Translations under genes and position numbers: made by a program
Part shown: in pieces, positions 8,092 to 17,947 of the stretch
How the letters are laid out: every line of letters begins with the position of its first letter
Numbering within the stretch: position 1 is the first letter of the stretch
Source: Terriglobia bacterium
GTDB taxonomy: Bacteria > Acidobacteriota > Terriglobia > Terriglobales > SCQP01
NCBI GenBank assembly: GCA_021323595.1
Contig: JAJPKR010000046.1
Span: forward strand, 1 to 46,178
Reading direction: 5' to 3'
Length of the DNA: 46,178 nt
The notes under the pieces: generated by a model
The model's input: only the letters and a program-made list of their open reading frames with translations
Databases searched by the model: none
Told to the model about the DNA's origin: nothing

Positions 8092-9690
8092 TCACCGGCT
8101 GCGGCCCCAGCCGCCGCCGCCGGGACTCTCGATGCGAATCGCCGCGCCCGCGGGAGCGGCGACGTTGCACTTGCCCGGCAATTCGCGCTCTTCGCCCTGG
8201 ATGCGCAGCACGGTGCGGCCGACGGCGCCCGGCGCGCCGCCCGCCAGCCCATAGGGGGCGAAGCGCCGCCGCTCGGCCAGCACGGTCACTTGCGCCGGCG
8301 TCAGCAGCTCGATCTCGCGAATCAGCCCGTCGCCGCCGCGATGCCGCCCCGCGCCGCCGGAGCCCCGGCGATACGCATAGCGGAGCGCGCGCAGCGGATA
8401 GGCGTATTCCAGCGCCTCGACCGGCGTGTTGAGCGAGTTGGTCATGTGCGTATGGACGCCCGGCAGTCCGGACGCATTGGGACGCGCGCCCATGCCGCCG
8501 GCGATGGTCTCGTAATAGGCGAAGGGCTGGCCGGCGCGGCGGTCGTGCTTGGGGAACAGCCCGCCGATGGTCAAGTTGTTCATGGTGCCGCTGCTGGCTG
8601 CGGGCACGCGCTCCGGCGCCGCGCCCGCCAACGCGCGCAGCAGGACGTCGACCAGGCGCTGCGAGGTTTCGACATTGCCGCCGGCCACCGCCGCCGGCGG
8701 CCGCGCGTTAACCACCGTCCCTTCCGGCGCGCGCACGGCGATGGGACGCATCAAGCCCGCGGTCGCCGCCGCCTCTTCCGGCAGCAGGCAGCGAAAAACG
8801 TAAAAAACCGCCGAATAGGCGATGGCGAAGACGGCATTGACGCTGCCTTCGGCCTGGGCGTCGCTGCCGGCGAAATCCACCTCCGCCCGCCCGCCGCCCA
8901 GCCGGATCCGGACCTGAATCCGCAGCGGCCGGGCGTTGATGCCGTCATCGTCGAGAAAATCTTCGGCTGCGTATCGTCCCGGGCGCAGCCGCCGCAGCTC
9001 CGCGCGCATCAGCCGCTCGGAGTGATCGAGCAGCGCCGCCATGGCGCGGCGCACCCGCGGCAGCCCGTACTTGGCGGCGAGCTCCTCCAGCCGCCGCGCG
9101 CCCACGCGGCAAGCCCCGACCTGCGCCGTCAGATCGCCTTCACGCTCGGCGGGCGTGCGGACGTTGTTCAAGATCAGCGCCAGCAGCGACGTGTCGAGCC
9201 GTCCGCCGCGCTCGAGCAGCAGCGGCGGAATGCGAATGCCCTCCTGCGCGATCTCGCGGCATAAGCCCATCGAGCCGGGATAGGCGCCGCCGACGTCGGC
9301 GTGATGCGCGCGCGCCGCCACAAAAAACGCCGGCTTGCGGCCCTGCGCCAGAAACACCGGCCGCACCATCGTGATATCGGGCAAATGCGTGCCGCCGGCA
9401 TAGGGATCGTTCAAGATCGCCAGGTCGCCGGGCTGAAAGCGCAGCGCGTCGAGGGCCGCCCGCACCGACATCGGCATCGAGCCGAGGTGGACGGGCATGT
9501 GATCGCCCATGGCGATGACCGCGCCGGCGGCGTCGAAGACCGCGGTCGAGTAGTCGCGCCGCTCCTTGATGTTGGGCGAATAGGCGGCGCGGCGCAGCGT
9601 TGTGCCCATCTCTTCCGCGATCGAATGGAAGGCGTTTTGAAACACCGCCAGCTCGATGGGATCGAACGCGGTTAGCGGGGCTCTAGCCAT
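8092..9690 (-). CDS. hyuB: Hydantoinase B / oxoprolinase B family subunit
   Basis: This is a 532-residue HyuB-type protein. In the family, HyuA and HyuB form an ATP-dependent amidohydrolase that opens hydantoins, 5-oxoproline or related cyclic amides; a minority are acetone or acetophenone carboxylase subunits. The N-terminus FDPIELAVFQNAFHSIAEEM, the segment GDHMPVHLGSMP (about residues 82-93) and the NDPYAGGTHLPDI block are family hallmarks. The Gly-rich C-terminus (ESPGGGGWG) is also typical. The ATG overlaps the end of hyuA by 19 bp, so the two are translationally coupled. No hydantoin racemase, carbamoylase or transporter lies beside them on the same strand, so the substrate is open. Confidence 0.92.
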   Translation of the reverse strand: MARAPLTAFDPIELAVFQNAFHSIAEEMGTTLRRAAYSPNIKERRDYSTAVFDAAGAVIAMGDHMPVHLGSMPMSVRAALDALRFQPGDLAILNDPYAGGTHLPDITMVRPVFLAQGRKPAFFVAARAHHADVGGAYPGSMGLCREIAQEGIRIPPLLLERGGRLDTSLLALILNNVRTPAEREGDLTAQVGACRVGARRLEELAAKYGLPRVRRAMAALLDHSERLMRAELRRLRPGRYAAEDFLDDDGINARPLRIQVRIRLGGGRAEVDFAGSDAQAEGSVNAVFAIAYSAVFYVFRCLLPEEAAATAGLMRPIAVRAPEGTVVNARPPAAVAGGNVETSQRLVDVLLRALAGAAPERVPAASSGTMNNLTIGGLFPKHDRRAGQPFAYYETIAGGMGARPNASGLPGVHTHMTNSLNTPVEALEYAYPLRALRYAYRRGSGGAGRHRGGDGLIREIELLTPAQVTVLAERRRFAPYGLAGGAPGAVGRTVLRIQGEERELPGKCNVAAPAGAAIRIESPGGGGWGRSR

Positions 9691-11663
9691 AGATTGTCGA
9701 GACCATCCACGCGCGCCCGCCAGCCGGGCGGCAGGAAGGAGGTGGCGCTGTATTCGTGAATGAGCGCCGGGCCGGCGAAGCGATCGCCGGGCCGCAGCCG
9801 CTCGCGTTGATATTGCCGGGCGGGCCAGCGCCGCCCCGCCTGGATCACGGCGCCGCTCCCGGCGAGCGCCGCGGCGCCGTCGCCCGGGCGCTCGCGCCGC
9901 CGCGGCATGCGCAGCGCCGGCGCCGGCACGATCAGCCGCACGCGCGCGGTGACGATCTCGATCGGGCGTTTCGGGTCGCTGAAGCCGTAGCGCCGTTCGT
10001 GCGCCGCATGGAAGCGGGCGGCGAGGCGCGCGCCGACGCCCTCGCGTCCGGGGCAGGGCAGCGTCAGCTCATACCCCTGCCCGGCATAGCGCAGGTCCAG
10101 CGAACGGAGGGCGCGGGCCCTCCCGGCCTTGCCGCGCAGCTCGCGCCGGCCGCGCCGCTCGAGCTCGCGGAAATGCTTCTCCAGGGCCGTGTGCGCGGTG
10201 AAGGGGAGCATCAGCGTGCGCGAGTAATCGCGCGCCAGGTCCGCCAGCAGAATGCCCAGCGCGGAGAGCGCGCCCGGCAGCGGCGGCACGAGCACCCGGT
10301 GCATGCCCAGCGCCGCCGCCAGCGCGCAGGCGTGCAGCGGCCCGGCGCCGCCGAAGGCGACGAGCGTGGCTTCGCGCGGATCGCGCCCGCGCTCGATCGA
10401 GATCGCGCGCAGCGCCCGCTCCATCGTCGCCTCGGCCACCCGCACGATGCCCTCGGCGAAGGCCTCGACGCCGGCGAGCGGCCCGCGCCGCCGGGCGAAG
10501 ATCGCGCGTACGCGCGCGGCGTCGAGAGGCAGGCCGCCGCCGAGCAGGGCATGCGGCAAGCGCCCCAGCAGTAGATTGGCGTCGGTGACCGTCGGCTCCT
10601 CGCCCCGCCCGTAGCAGATAGGCCCAGGATCGGCGCCCGCCGACTGCGGCCCGACGCGCAGCGCGCCACCGGCGTCGAAGCGCGCGATCGAGCCGCCGCC
10701 CGCGCCGACCGTGTGCACTTCCAGCATCGGCACCGCCACCGGCAGGCCGGCGATGGCGCCCTCCCGGCCGGCCACCGGCCCGGCGGCATCCACCAGCGCC
10801 ACGTCGGTCGAGGTGCCGCCCATGTCGAAGGTGATGATCGGCAAGCAGCCGGCGCGCGCCGCCACCGCGTGCGCGCCCACCACCCCGCCGGCCGGCCCGG
10901 AGAGGATCGTTCGCACCGGCTCGCGCGCCGCCGTCGCCGCGCCGATGATGCCGCCGGAGGACTGCATGACCGCCAGCCGCGCGCCCCGCGCCCGCGCCGC
11001 CAGCCGCTCGTCGAGCCGTCCGAGATAGCGCCCCACCCGCGGCGCCAAGTAGGCGTTGATCACCACCGCCGCGCCGCGCTCGAACTCGCGAAACTCCGGC
11101 AGGATCTCGTGGGACAGGGAAATCGGCAGCCCGAGCGGCGCCAGCGCCCGCGCCACCGCCCGCTCGTGCGCCGGATGCGCGAAGGAGAATAGCAGCGACA
11201 CCGCGATGGCTTCGGCCCCCGCCGCCGCCAAGTCGCGCCGCAGCTTGGCCAAGTCGGCGGCGCGCGGCGAGCGCAATACCCGCCCCTCGGCGCTGACGCG
11301 TTCGACCACCCCGCGCCGCAGCTCGGCGGGCGCAAGCGAGGGCGGCGGCGCGTACGACCAGTCGTAAAGATGCGCGCGCGCTTGCCGGCCGATCGCGATC
11401 GTGTCCTCGAAGCCCGCCGTGGTCACGAACGCCACCCGCGCGCCATTGCGCTCGAGGAGCGTGTTCGTGCCGACGGTGGTGCCGTGCCGCACTTCGCCCG
11501 GCGCTTCCCTCAGTTCCGCGGCGATCGCCGTCAGCGCCGCCAGGACCGCCTCGCCTGGGTCGGCCGGCGTTGAGGTCAGCTTCAGCACCCGCGGACGACC
11601 GTCGCGCAGATATACACAGTCGGTGAAGGTGCCGCCGGTGTCGATCGCCACGCGAAAAGGCAT
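9672..11663 (-). CDS. hyuA: Hydantoinase A / oxoprolinase A family subunit
   Basis: This is a 663-residue HyuA-type ATPase subunit with an actin-like fold. The N-terminal FRVAIDTGGTFTDCV is the first phosphate-binding motif. HGTTVGTNTLLER follows near residue 70. ITFDMGGTSTDVALVD and LSGPAGGVVGAHA in the middle are the second nucleotide-binding block. The ATG at 11663 has GGAG five bases upstream and begins exactly at the family N-terminus, so the open frame extending upstream is not used. It is the first gene of a two-gene operon with hyuB (19-bp overlap). It is divergent from the DUF2891 lipoprotein across 160 bp. No carboxylase gamma subunit is nearby, which favours a cyclic-amide hydrolase over an acetone carboxylase, but this remains inference. 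Confidence 0.93.
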   Translation of the reverse strand: MPFRVAIDTGGTFTDCVYLRDGRPRVLKLTSTPADPGEAVLAALTAIAAELREAPGEVRHGTTVGTNTLLERNGARVAFVTTAGFEDTIAIGRQARAHLYDWSYAPPPSLAPAELRRGVVERVSAEGRVLRSPRAADLAKLRRDLAAAGAEAIAVSLLFSFAHPAHERAVARALAPLGLPISLSHEILPEFREFERGAAVVINAYLAPRVGRYLGRLDERLAARARGARLAVMQSSGGIIGAATAAREPVRTILSGPAGGVVGAHAVAARAGCLPIITFDMGGTSTDVALVDAAGPVAGREGAIAGLPVAVPMLEVHTVGAGGGSIARFDAGGALRVGPQSAGADPGPICYGRGEEPTVTDANLLLGRLPHALLGGGLPLDAARVRAIFARRRGPLAGVEAFAEGIVRVAEATMERALRAISIERGRDPREATLVAFGGAGPLHACALAAALGMHRVLVPPLPGALSALGILLADLARDYSRTLMLPFTAHTALEKHFRELERRGRRELRGKAGRARALRSLDLRYAGQGYELTLPCPGREGVGARLAARFHAAHERRYGFSDPKRPIEIVTARVRLIVPAPALRMPRRRERPGDGAAALAGSGAVIQAGRRWPARQYQRERLRPGDRFAGPALIHEYSATSFLPPGWRARVDGLDNLWLEPR

Positions 11664-11823
11664 GCTCTCCAGACTAAAACAGAGATCCAGGGCAAGTGTT
11701 ATGCGCCAGGGGATAGTTGTCTGGAGCGGGGCGGGAAGGCAGCAGAGCCGCCGGCGGCGGGCGAAGGGCAGAGCGGGGCGCCGATGCCGCCCGTACTTGC
11801 AGCTCGGGCGTACTATGGGGACC

Positions 11824-13008
11824 ATGCGCCTGACCGCGACTTTCGCGCTGGGTTTCTCGCTGGTAGCCGCCGGCGGCTGCGGGCGCGCGCCGGCAACGGC
11901 GCCGCTGGCGGCGGCACAACCCGCTGCCTCCCTCGCGGGCGCCTTGACCGCCGACGAGGCGATGGCGCTCGCCGCCTTGCCGCTGGCCTGCCTGGATCAC
12001 CCGCAAGCGCCGCCGCCCGCGGCAAAAGTCCCGTATCTCTGGACGCCCGCCGGCCCGCCGCGCCTGCTCACCGACTATGCCGCCCAGCGCGCGTTCTATG
12101 GCTGCTACGACTGGCACTCGGCAGTCAACTCCACCTGGACGCTGGCGACGATCCTGCGCCGCTTCCCGCAACTGCCGATCGCGCCGCTGATTCGCATGGA
12201 ACTCGACAGCCACCTGGGCGCGAAAAATATCGCCGGGGAGCTGCAATTCTTTCAAAGCGCGAAACACTTCGAGATGCCTTACGGCCGCGCCTTCCTGCTG
12301 AAGCTCGACGCCGCGCTGCTCGGCTGGAACGATGCCGGCGCGCGCCGCTGGGCCGCCAACCTGTCGCCGCTGGCGCGTCTCATGGCGCGGAGCCTGACGG
12401 CGTACTACGACCGCCTCCCCTACCCCATCCGCACCGGCGTCCATCCCAATACCGCTTGGTCCATGAGCCTGGCGCTTGACTACGCGGACGCCGCGCACGA
12501 TCGGGAGCTAGGCCGCGCCATCGCGGCCACCGCGCGCCGCGACTTCCTCGCCGACCGCGACTGCAACGTCGCCATGGAGCCCGGCGGGCCCGACTTTCTC
12601 TCGCCCTGTCTCGCCGAAGGCGAGATCATGAGCCGTCTTTTGCCGCAAGCGCAATTCGCCGCCTGGCTCGACGGTTTCCTGCCGCCGCCAGGCTCGCCCG
12701 CCTTCGCGCATCTGACCCGGCCGTTCGATACCGCCCACATGACCAAGGATCAAATGGCCGCTAAGTCGCATCTCATCGGCTTGTCGTTTTCCCGCGCGGA
12801 ATCGCTCGAGCGCATCGCCTCCGCGCTGCCGCTGCGGGATCCGCGTGCCGTTTACTATCGCCGCAAGGCGCAGGCGCAAGCGCAGGCCGGCTTTCAAGGC
12901 TTGGTGGCGGCCGGCTATCTGGGCTCGCATTGGCTGGCCACCTACGCGGTAATGTATGCGGTCGAGGCCCCCGCGGCCGCGCCCGCCATGGTCGCTGGCG
13001 GCCGCTGA
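11824..13008 (+). CDS. DUF2891 family lipoprotein
   Basis: This protein has 394 residues. The N-terminus MRLTATFALGFSLVAAGGC is a signal sequence ending in a possible lipobox (Cys19, with Ala instead of Leu at -3). The mature protein matches what I recall of DUF2891. LACLDHPQ (residues 55-62) and the core FYGCYDWHSAV (91-101) are distinctive, and the remainder is helical with conserved DWHSAV and HTAWS-like patches, as in an alpha/alpha toroid. DUF2891 members have no established function. GGGG and a -10-like TACTAT (11811-11816) lie just upstream, so translation may start from a nearly leaderless mRNA. An open frame extending further upstream is antisense to hyuA and was discarded. The MFS transporter starts 22 bp after the stop, suggesting co-transcription and a role linked to uptake. 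Confidence 0.82.
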   Translation: MRLTATFALGFSLVAAGGCGRAPATAPLAAAQPAASLAGALTADEAMALAALPLACLDHPQAPPPAAKVPYLWTPAGPPRLLTDYAAQRAFYGCYDWHSAVNSTWTLATILRRFPQLPIAPLIRMELDSHLGAKNIAGELQFFQSAKHFEMPYGRAFLLKLDAALLGWNDAGARRWAANLSPLARLMARSLTAYYDRLPYPIRTGVHPNTAWSMSLALDYADAAHDRELGRAIAATARRDFLADRDCNVAMEPGGPDFLSPCLAEGEIMSRLLPQAQFAAWLDGFLPPPGSPAFAHLTRPFDTAHMTKDQMAAKSHLIGLSFSRAESLERIASALPLRDPRAVYYRRKAQAQAQAGFQGLVAAGYLGSHWLATYAVMYAVEAPAAAPAMVAGGR

Positions 13009-13030
13009 TCCGCCGGCTGCGGCTGCCCTT

Positions 13031-14281
13031 ATGAGCGAGCGCGCCACGCGATCCGCCGCCACGCTCGTCCCGCTGCGCTGGCGGGCCACGACGCCGGCAC
13101 AGCGCAGCACGCTCGTCGCTGCCGGGCTGGGCTGGATGCTGGACGCCTTCGACGTGATGCTGTATTCGCTGGTGCTGGCGACGCTCATGCGCCAGTTCGG
13201 CATGTCGAAGCCCACCGCTGGCCTGCTCAACACCCTGACGCTGGCGGCTTCCGCGATCGGCAGCTTGATCCTAGGCGTGATGGCAGATCGCTGGGGCCGG
13301 CGGCGGATGCTCAGCCTCAGCATCGTCCTCTACTCGATTTTCACCTTCGCCTGCGGCCTTGCCACCTCGCTGCTGGTTCTCGCGGTCTTTCGCTTTCTGC
13401 TCGGGCTGGGCATGGGCGGGGAATGGAACACCGGCGCCGCGCTCGTCGCCGAGACCTGGCCCGCCGAGTGGCGCGGCCGCGCCCTCGGCATCGTGCAAAG
13501 CAGTTGGGCGATCGGGTATGCCCTAGCCGCGATCGCGGCCGGTGTGATCTTGCCGCGCGCCGGCTGGCGCTGGGTCTTCTTCGTGGGCGTGCTGCCCGCC
13601 TTGGTGGTGTTGTGGATCCAGCATGGCGTCCCGGAGCCCGAGCTGTGGCGGCGTGAACGCGAACGGCCGGCGCCCGCGCCGGGCGGAGCATGGCGCGCCG
13701 GCGCCGGGCGGCTCGCGGCTTTGCTGCTGATGAACACCTTCGGCATGTTCGCCTGGTGGGGCCTGTTTACCTGGGTTCCAGCCTATCTCGAGCTGCCGGC
13801 GGCGCAAGGCGGGCGCGACTTTCATATGCTCGGCGTCGCTACCTTCCTGGTGGTCTTGAATCTCGCGGGCATGCTGCCCGGCTATTTGCTCTTCGGCGTG
13901 CTCGCCGACCGCTTCGGCCGCCGCCGCATGCTGGTGGCTTATCTCGCCGCCGCCGCCCTGCTCGTGCCGTGGTTCGCCCTGGCGCGGCGGCCAGGCATGA
14001 TCTTGCTCGCCGCTTCGCTGGTCGCCTTCTTCGGCACTGGCTTTTTCACCGGCTCGGGCATCGTCGGCAGCGAGCTGTTTCCCACGTCGATTCGCGCCAC
14101 CGCCTTGGGCATCTCTTACAACGTCGCTCGCGGCTTGAGCGCGCTCGCGCCCCTCGTGATCGGTGCGATCGGCGCGGCGCGCGGGCTGTCGTGGGCGTTC
14201 CTATCCTGCGCCATCGCCTTCGCCTTCGCCGCGCTCGCGGCGTTGCTGCTGCCGGAAACGCGCGGCCTCGAACTCGCCTAG
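13031..14281 (+). CDS. MFS transporter (sugar acid/carboxylate-type)
   Basis: This is a 416-residue 12-helix major facilitator. LGWMLDAFDVMLYSLV opens helix 1 and contains the D-A-F-D pattern common in SHS/AAHS-type carboxylate symporters. GVMADRWGRRRML is the loop 2-3 signature, RFLLGLGMGGEWNTGAALV is helix 4, and GVLADRFGRRRML is the equivalent loop 8-9 repeat. These features resemble transporters for lactate, sialate and aromatic acids, but the substrate is not determinable. The start chosen (MSERATR) gives a short N-terminal tail before helix 1; an open frame upstream of it overlaps the DUF2891 gene. The gene sits 22 bp after that lipoprotein gene and 126 bp before the first TonB-dependent receptor, so the three may form an uptake unit. 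Confidence 0.88.
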   Translation: MSERATRSAATLVPLRWRATTPAQRSTLVAAGLGWMLDAFDVMLYSLVLATLMRQFGMSKPTAGLLNTLTLAASAIGSLILGVMADRWGRRRMLSLSIVLYSIFTFACGLATSLLVLAVFRFLLGLGMGGEWNTGAALVAETWPAEWRGRALGIVQSSWAIGYALAAIAAGVILPRAGWRWVFFVGVLPALVVLWIQHGVPEPELWRRERERPAPAPGGAWRAGAGRLAALLLMNTFGMFAWWGLFTWVPAYLELPAAQGGRDFHMLGVATFLVVLNLAGMLPGYLLFGVLADRFGRRRMLVAYLAAAALLVPWFALARRPGMILLAASLVAFFGTGFFTGSGIVGSELFPTSIRATALGISYNVARGLSALAPLVIGAIGAARGLSWAFLSCAIAFAFAALAALLLPETRGLELA

Positions 14282-14407
14282 GCGCCGCTCGCGCGGCCTG
14301 CAGCTCCGGCTTTCATTTCCAGAAAAACCCCGCCACGGCACTCCGGTAATCGAGAGTGAACCGACCGTCATCGCGCCCGGTTCCGAGAGAAATCCCGGAG
14401 TTCACCT

Positions 14408-17400
14408 GTGGCCCGCATCGTGCGAAAGAGCAGGCGGATGGGCTTCCGCCCCGAGGTGCATTTCGCCATGCGATCTTTTCGGCTGCATCGGATCTTCGCC
14501 CTCTTCGTAGTTTTGTTCGTGACCGCCGGTCTGGTGCTTGCGCAGACGGCCACGACGGGCGCCGTCACCGGCACCGTGACCGATCCCTCCGGGGCGGTCT
14601 TGCCCGGCGCCACCATCACGCTCCGCAACCTGGCCACCGGCGCCACCCAAACCGCCACCACCAACGGTCAAGGCAGTTATCAATTCACGCTGCTGCCGCC
14701 GGCGAACTATCAGGTCAGCGCCACCGCCCGCGGCTTTCAAACCACCGCGCGGACCGTCGCGGTCAGCGTCGGCCAAGCCACGCGCAGCGATTTCCGCTTG
14801 AGCGTCGGCGCCGCCACGCAAACGGTGACGGTGAGTTCGGAAGCGCCGCTGGTACAAACCAACAACGGCAATATCTCGACCACCTTCACGCAGCAGCAGA
14901 TCGCGCTCGTGCCGAACCCCGGCAACGATTTGACAGCCATCACCCAAACCACTCCCGGCGCGGTGATGAACACCCAGTCCGGCTACGGCAACTTCGAAAC
15001 GTACGGCCTGCCCGCGACTTCGAATCTGTTTACCGTCAACGGCATGGATAATAACGATCCTTTCCTGAACCTCAACAATTCCGGCGCGACCAACCTCATG
15101 CTGGGCAAGAATGACATTCAGGAAGCGACCGTCGTCAACAACGGCTACACGGGCCAATACGGCCGCCTCGCCGGCGCCAACGTCAACTACGTTTCCAAAT
15201 CCGGCTCGAACGAGTGGCACGGCAACGCGATCTACCAATGGAACGGCCGGGTGATGAACGCCAACAACTTCTTTAACAACGCCACCGGCACGCCGCGGCC
15301 CTTCGACAACGCCAACCAATGGGCGCTATCCCTCGGCGGCCCCATCATCAAGGACCACACCTTCTTCTTCGTGGATCAAGAAGGATTGCGTGTCGTGCTG
15401 CCGACCAACACGCCGTTCAACGTGCCCACGCCAGCCTTCGAGGCTGCGACGCTGGCCAACCTTGGCGCGACCTCGCCCGCGCAGGTGCCGTTCTACCAGA
15501 CCATATTCAATTTGTATAACGGGGCCAAGGGAAATCCCGGCGCGGCGCTGCCCGGCGGCGGCTGCGCGGACCTGAATCCCGCCTTGGTGCCGGGCGGCAT
15601 CTGCGCGGTGCAACTGCGCTCGACCGCCGGCAACTTCACCCATGAATGGCTGTTGACCGCGCGCGTCGATCAGATCATCGGCAGCTCCGACAAGTTCTTC
15701 GCGCGCTTCGGCACCGATCACGGGCTGCAGGCTACCTATACGGACCCCGTCAATCCGATCTTCAACGCCCAGAGCAACCAGCCGCAGTACCAGGCGCAGT
15801 TGCAGGAGACGCACGCCTTCAGTGCCGGCTCGGTCAATCAGTTCAACGGCTCGTTCCTGTGGTACAGCGCCCTCTTCCAGCCCAAGAATCTTTCTGCGAC
15901 CCTGGCGGCGTTTCCAACCACGCTGAGCTTCGCCGGCAGCGCGCTGGCCAGCCTCGGCGGCCTCGACTTCATCTGGCCGCAGGGGCGCAAGATCACGCAG
16001 TACCAGTTCAGCGACGATTTTTCGACGGTGCACGGCGCGCACACCATCGGCCTCGGCGCCGACTTCCGCCGCGACCTCACCAACGACTACGATTTCGGCA
16101 TTCTCTCGAGCGGCACGACCATCTCGGAAAGCATGACCGACTTCTTCAACGGCGTGGCCACCGCCTTCGAGCAATCGTTTCCGACCGCGCTCAATCAGCC
16201 GATCAACCTCTACAATCTGGGCGCCTACATTCAAGACCAGTGGGCGGCGACGCGCGATCTCAAGCTGACGCTGGCGTTCCGCCTCGATCACAACTCGAAT
16301 CCGACCTGCGGGCACAACTGCTTCGCCCGCATGATTCTGCCCTTCACGTACCTGAACCACGATCCGACGATTCCTTACAACCAAGTGATCCAAACCGGCA
16401 TGGGCCAGGCCTTCGCCGGCTATCGCCATTGGGCGTACGAACCGCGCTTCGGCTTCGCGTGGACGCCGTTCGGCATGACCGGGACCGTGCTGCGCGGCGG
16501 CTTCGGCCTCTTCTACGATGCCTTCCCTGCCACCGTGGCCGATAGCTTCGCCGAGAACCCGCCGAATGAAAACACCTTCGTGGTCGCGGGCGTGCCGATC
16601 TCGCCGGCCGCGCCCGGCAACATGTTCGCCAGCGGCGCCGCCAACAACACCGCATTCTTGAACGGCTTCGCCAGCGGCGGCACGCTGGCCTCGATCAGCG
16701 CCAGCACGCCGGCCTTCGTGCCGCCGAATTTTTTCACTCAGGACGTGATCGTGGATCTACCGCGCTATCAAGAGTGGAATTTGGAGTTGCAGCACATGCT
16801 GGGCGCCAATGCCTCTTTCTCCCTCAATTACGTCGGCAATCACGGCGTGCACGAAAGCATCGCCAACGCCGGTCTCAACGCCTTCTGCCCAGCCTCGGCC
16901 TGTCCGGGCGGCTTCACCGGCTTGCCTCTGGCGCCCGCTGATCCCCGTTTCGGGGTCATTACGCAACTAACCACCGGCGCCAACTCCAACTACAACGGGC
17001 TGACCGCTTCGTTGCGGCGGCAGTTCACTTCCGGCTTGCAGGTGCAGTTGAGCTACACCTGGAGCCATGCCCTCGACTGGGTTTCGAACGGCGGCCTGCT
17101 GCCCTTCAACTTCACCGGCAACTCCGTCTCCGGCGAAAACGTCAGCATTCTGGGGCCGCAGGATCCGTTCAATATTCGCCGCTTCAACTACGGCAACGCC
17201 GACTACGACGTGCGTCATTATTTCAGCGCCAGTTATGTTTACCAAGTCCCCTTCAGCGACATGTTCCATTGGGGACCGCGGCAACTGTGGCAAGGCTGGC
17301 AGCTCTCCGGCACGGTCTTCGCCCGCAGCGGCCTGCCGACAACCGTCATTGACACGGCCGCGACCGGAACCTTGGCGGGATTCAATTACGGCACGGCGGG

Positions 17401-17812
17401 GGGCGAGGCGATCTTCGGCAACGAGCTGAATCAGGATCAGACCTCGCCGTGCGGCATTCGCAGCAGCCCCTGCTACAGCTTGACTTCGTTTTCGCCCTCA
17501 ACCGCCGCGCCGACCAGCTTCGGCAATCAGATTCGCAACCAGTTCCGCGGCCCGCGCTTCTTCGACATGGATCTCACCGTCCAGAAGCAGACGCAAATCC
17601 CGGGCTGGGAGCATGGACAGCTAGGCTTGGGCATTCAGTTCTACAACTTGCTGAACCATCCCAACTTCGACATCCCGCCGGCCGATTTGGCGAATCCCAG
17701 CTTCGGCCAAGTGATCCATACCGTAAGCGTGCCCACCAGCATTTTGGGCGCGTTCTTGGGCGGCGACGCTTCACCGCGGGTGATCGAGCTCACGGCCAAT
17801 TTGAGCTTCTAA
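14408..17812 (+). CDS. TonB-dependent receptor, Oar-type (first copy)
   Basis: This is a large outer-membrane protein of about 1134 residues. A signal peptide (MRSFRLHRIFALFVVLF...) is followed by a carboxypeptidase-regulatory-like beta-sandwich (TGTVTDPSGAVLPGATITL, near residues 55-73). A plug segment (VNGMDNNDPFLNL, GYTGQYGRLAGANVNYVSK) and a long beta-barrel follow, ending ELTANLSF with the expected terminal Phe. The GTG at 14408 has GGAG seven bases upstream and gives a 20-residue basic extension; ATG 14468 would start directly at the signal peptide, and I cannot decide between them. Family members import substrates using TonB and ExbBD. No TonB or ExbBD gene is nearby. The gene ends at a strong terminator. 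Confidence 0.9.
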   Translation: MARIVRKSRRMGFRPEVHFAMRSFRLHRIFALFVVLFVTAGLVLAQTATTGAVTGTVTDPSGAVLPGATITLRNLATGATQTATTNGQGSYQFTLLPPANYQVSATARGFQTTARTVAVSVGQATRSDFRLSVGAATQTVTVSSEAPLVQTNNGNISTTFTQQQIALVPNPGNDLTAITQTTPGAVMNTQSGYGNFETYGLPATSNLFTVNGMDNNDPFLNLNNSGATNLMLGKNDIQEATVVNNGYTGQYGRLAGANVNYVSKSGSNEWHGNAIYQWNGRVMNANNFFNNATGTPRPFDNANQWALSLGGPIIKDHTFFFVDQEGLRVVLPTNTPFNVPTPAFEAATLANLGATSPAQVPFYQTIFNLYNGAKGNPGAALPGGGCADLNPALVPGGICAVQLRSTAGNFTHEWLLTARVDQIIGSSDKFFARFGTDHGLQATYTDPVNPIFNAQSNQPQYQAQLQETHAFSAGSVNQFNGSFLWYSALFQPKNLSATLAAFPTTLSFAGSALASLGGLDFIWPQGRKITQYQFSDDFSTVHGAHTIGLGADFRRDLTNDYDFGILSSGTTISESMTDFFNGVATAFEQSFPTALNQPINLYNLGAYIQDQWAATRDLKLTLAFRLDHNSNPTCGHNCFARMILPFTYLNHDPTIPYNQVIQTGMGQAFAGYRHWAYEPRFGFAWTPFGMTGTVLRGGFGLFYDAFPATVADSFAENPPNENTFVVAGVPISPAAPGNMFASGAANNTAFLNGFASGGTLASISASTPAFVPPNFFTQDVIVDLPRYQEWNLELQHMLGANASFSLNYVGNHGVHESIANAGLNAFCPASACPGGFTGLPLAPADPRFGVITQLTTGANSNYNGLTASLRRQFTSGLQVQLSYTWSHALDWVSNGGLLPFNFTGNSVSGENVSILGPQDPFNIRRFNYGNADYDVRHYFSASYVYQVPFSDMFHWGPRQLWQGWQLSGTVFARSGLPTTVIDTAATGTLAGFNYGTAGGEAIFGNELNQDQTSPCGIRSSPCYSLTSFSPSTAAPTSFGNQIRNQFRGPRFFDMDLTVQKQTQIPGWEHGQLGLGIQFYNLLNHPNFDIPPADLANPSFGQVIHTVSVPTSILGAFLGGDASPRVIELTANLSF

Positions 17813-17835
17813 ACCGGGAACCAGGGACCACAAGC

Positions 17836-17875
17836 AGCGGATGGCGGCGCGCAAATCGCCGCCATCCGCTTTTTG
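17836..17875 (+). terminator. Rho-independent terminator after first TonB-dependent receptor
   Basis: A perfect 14-bp stem, AGCGGATGGCGGCG (17836-17849) with its complement (17857-17870), closes a 7-base loop and is followed by TTTT. It lies 24 bp after the receptor stop. There is no T-run on the other strand, so it does not terminate gmhA. Confidence 0.93.
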
Positions 17876-17947
17876 GTGTTGCCCGACCGCGAACGTCAGC
17901 TCGCGCCGCGCCTCCTATCTCCCGCGCTGCAGCCCGGACCCGCTGCC

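Noticed and set aside
7172-8254. Plus-strand open frame (360 codons) antisense to the carboxylesterase
   Set aside because: It spans the carboxylesterase start and the intergenic gap, and its composition is biased without motifs. The esterase with its GQSAG motif is the real gene.
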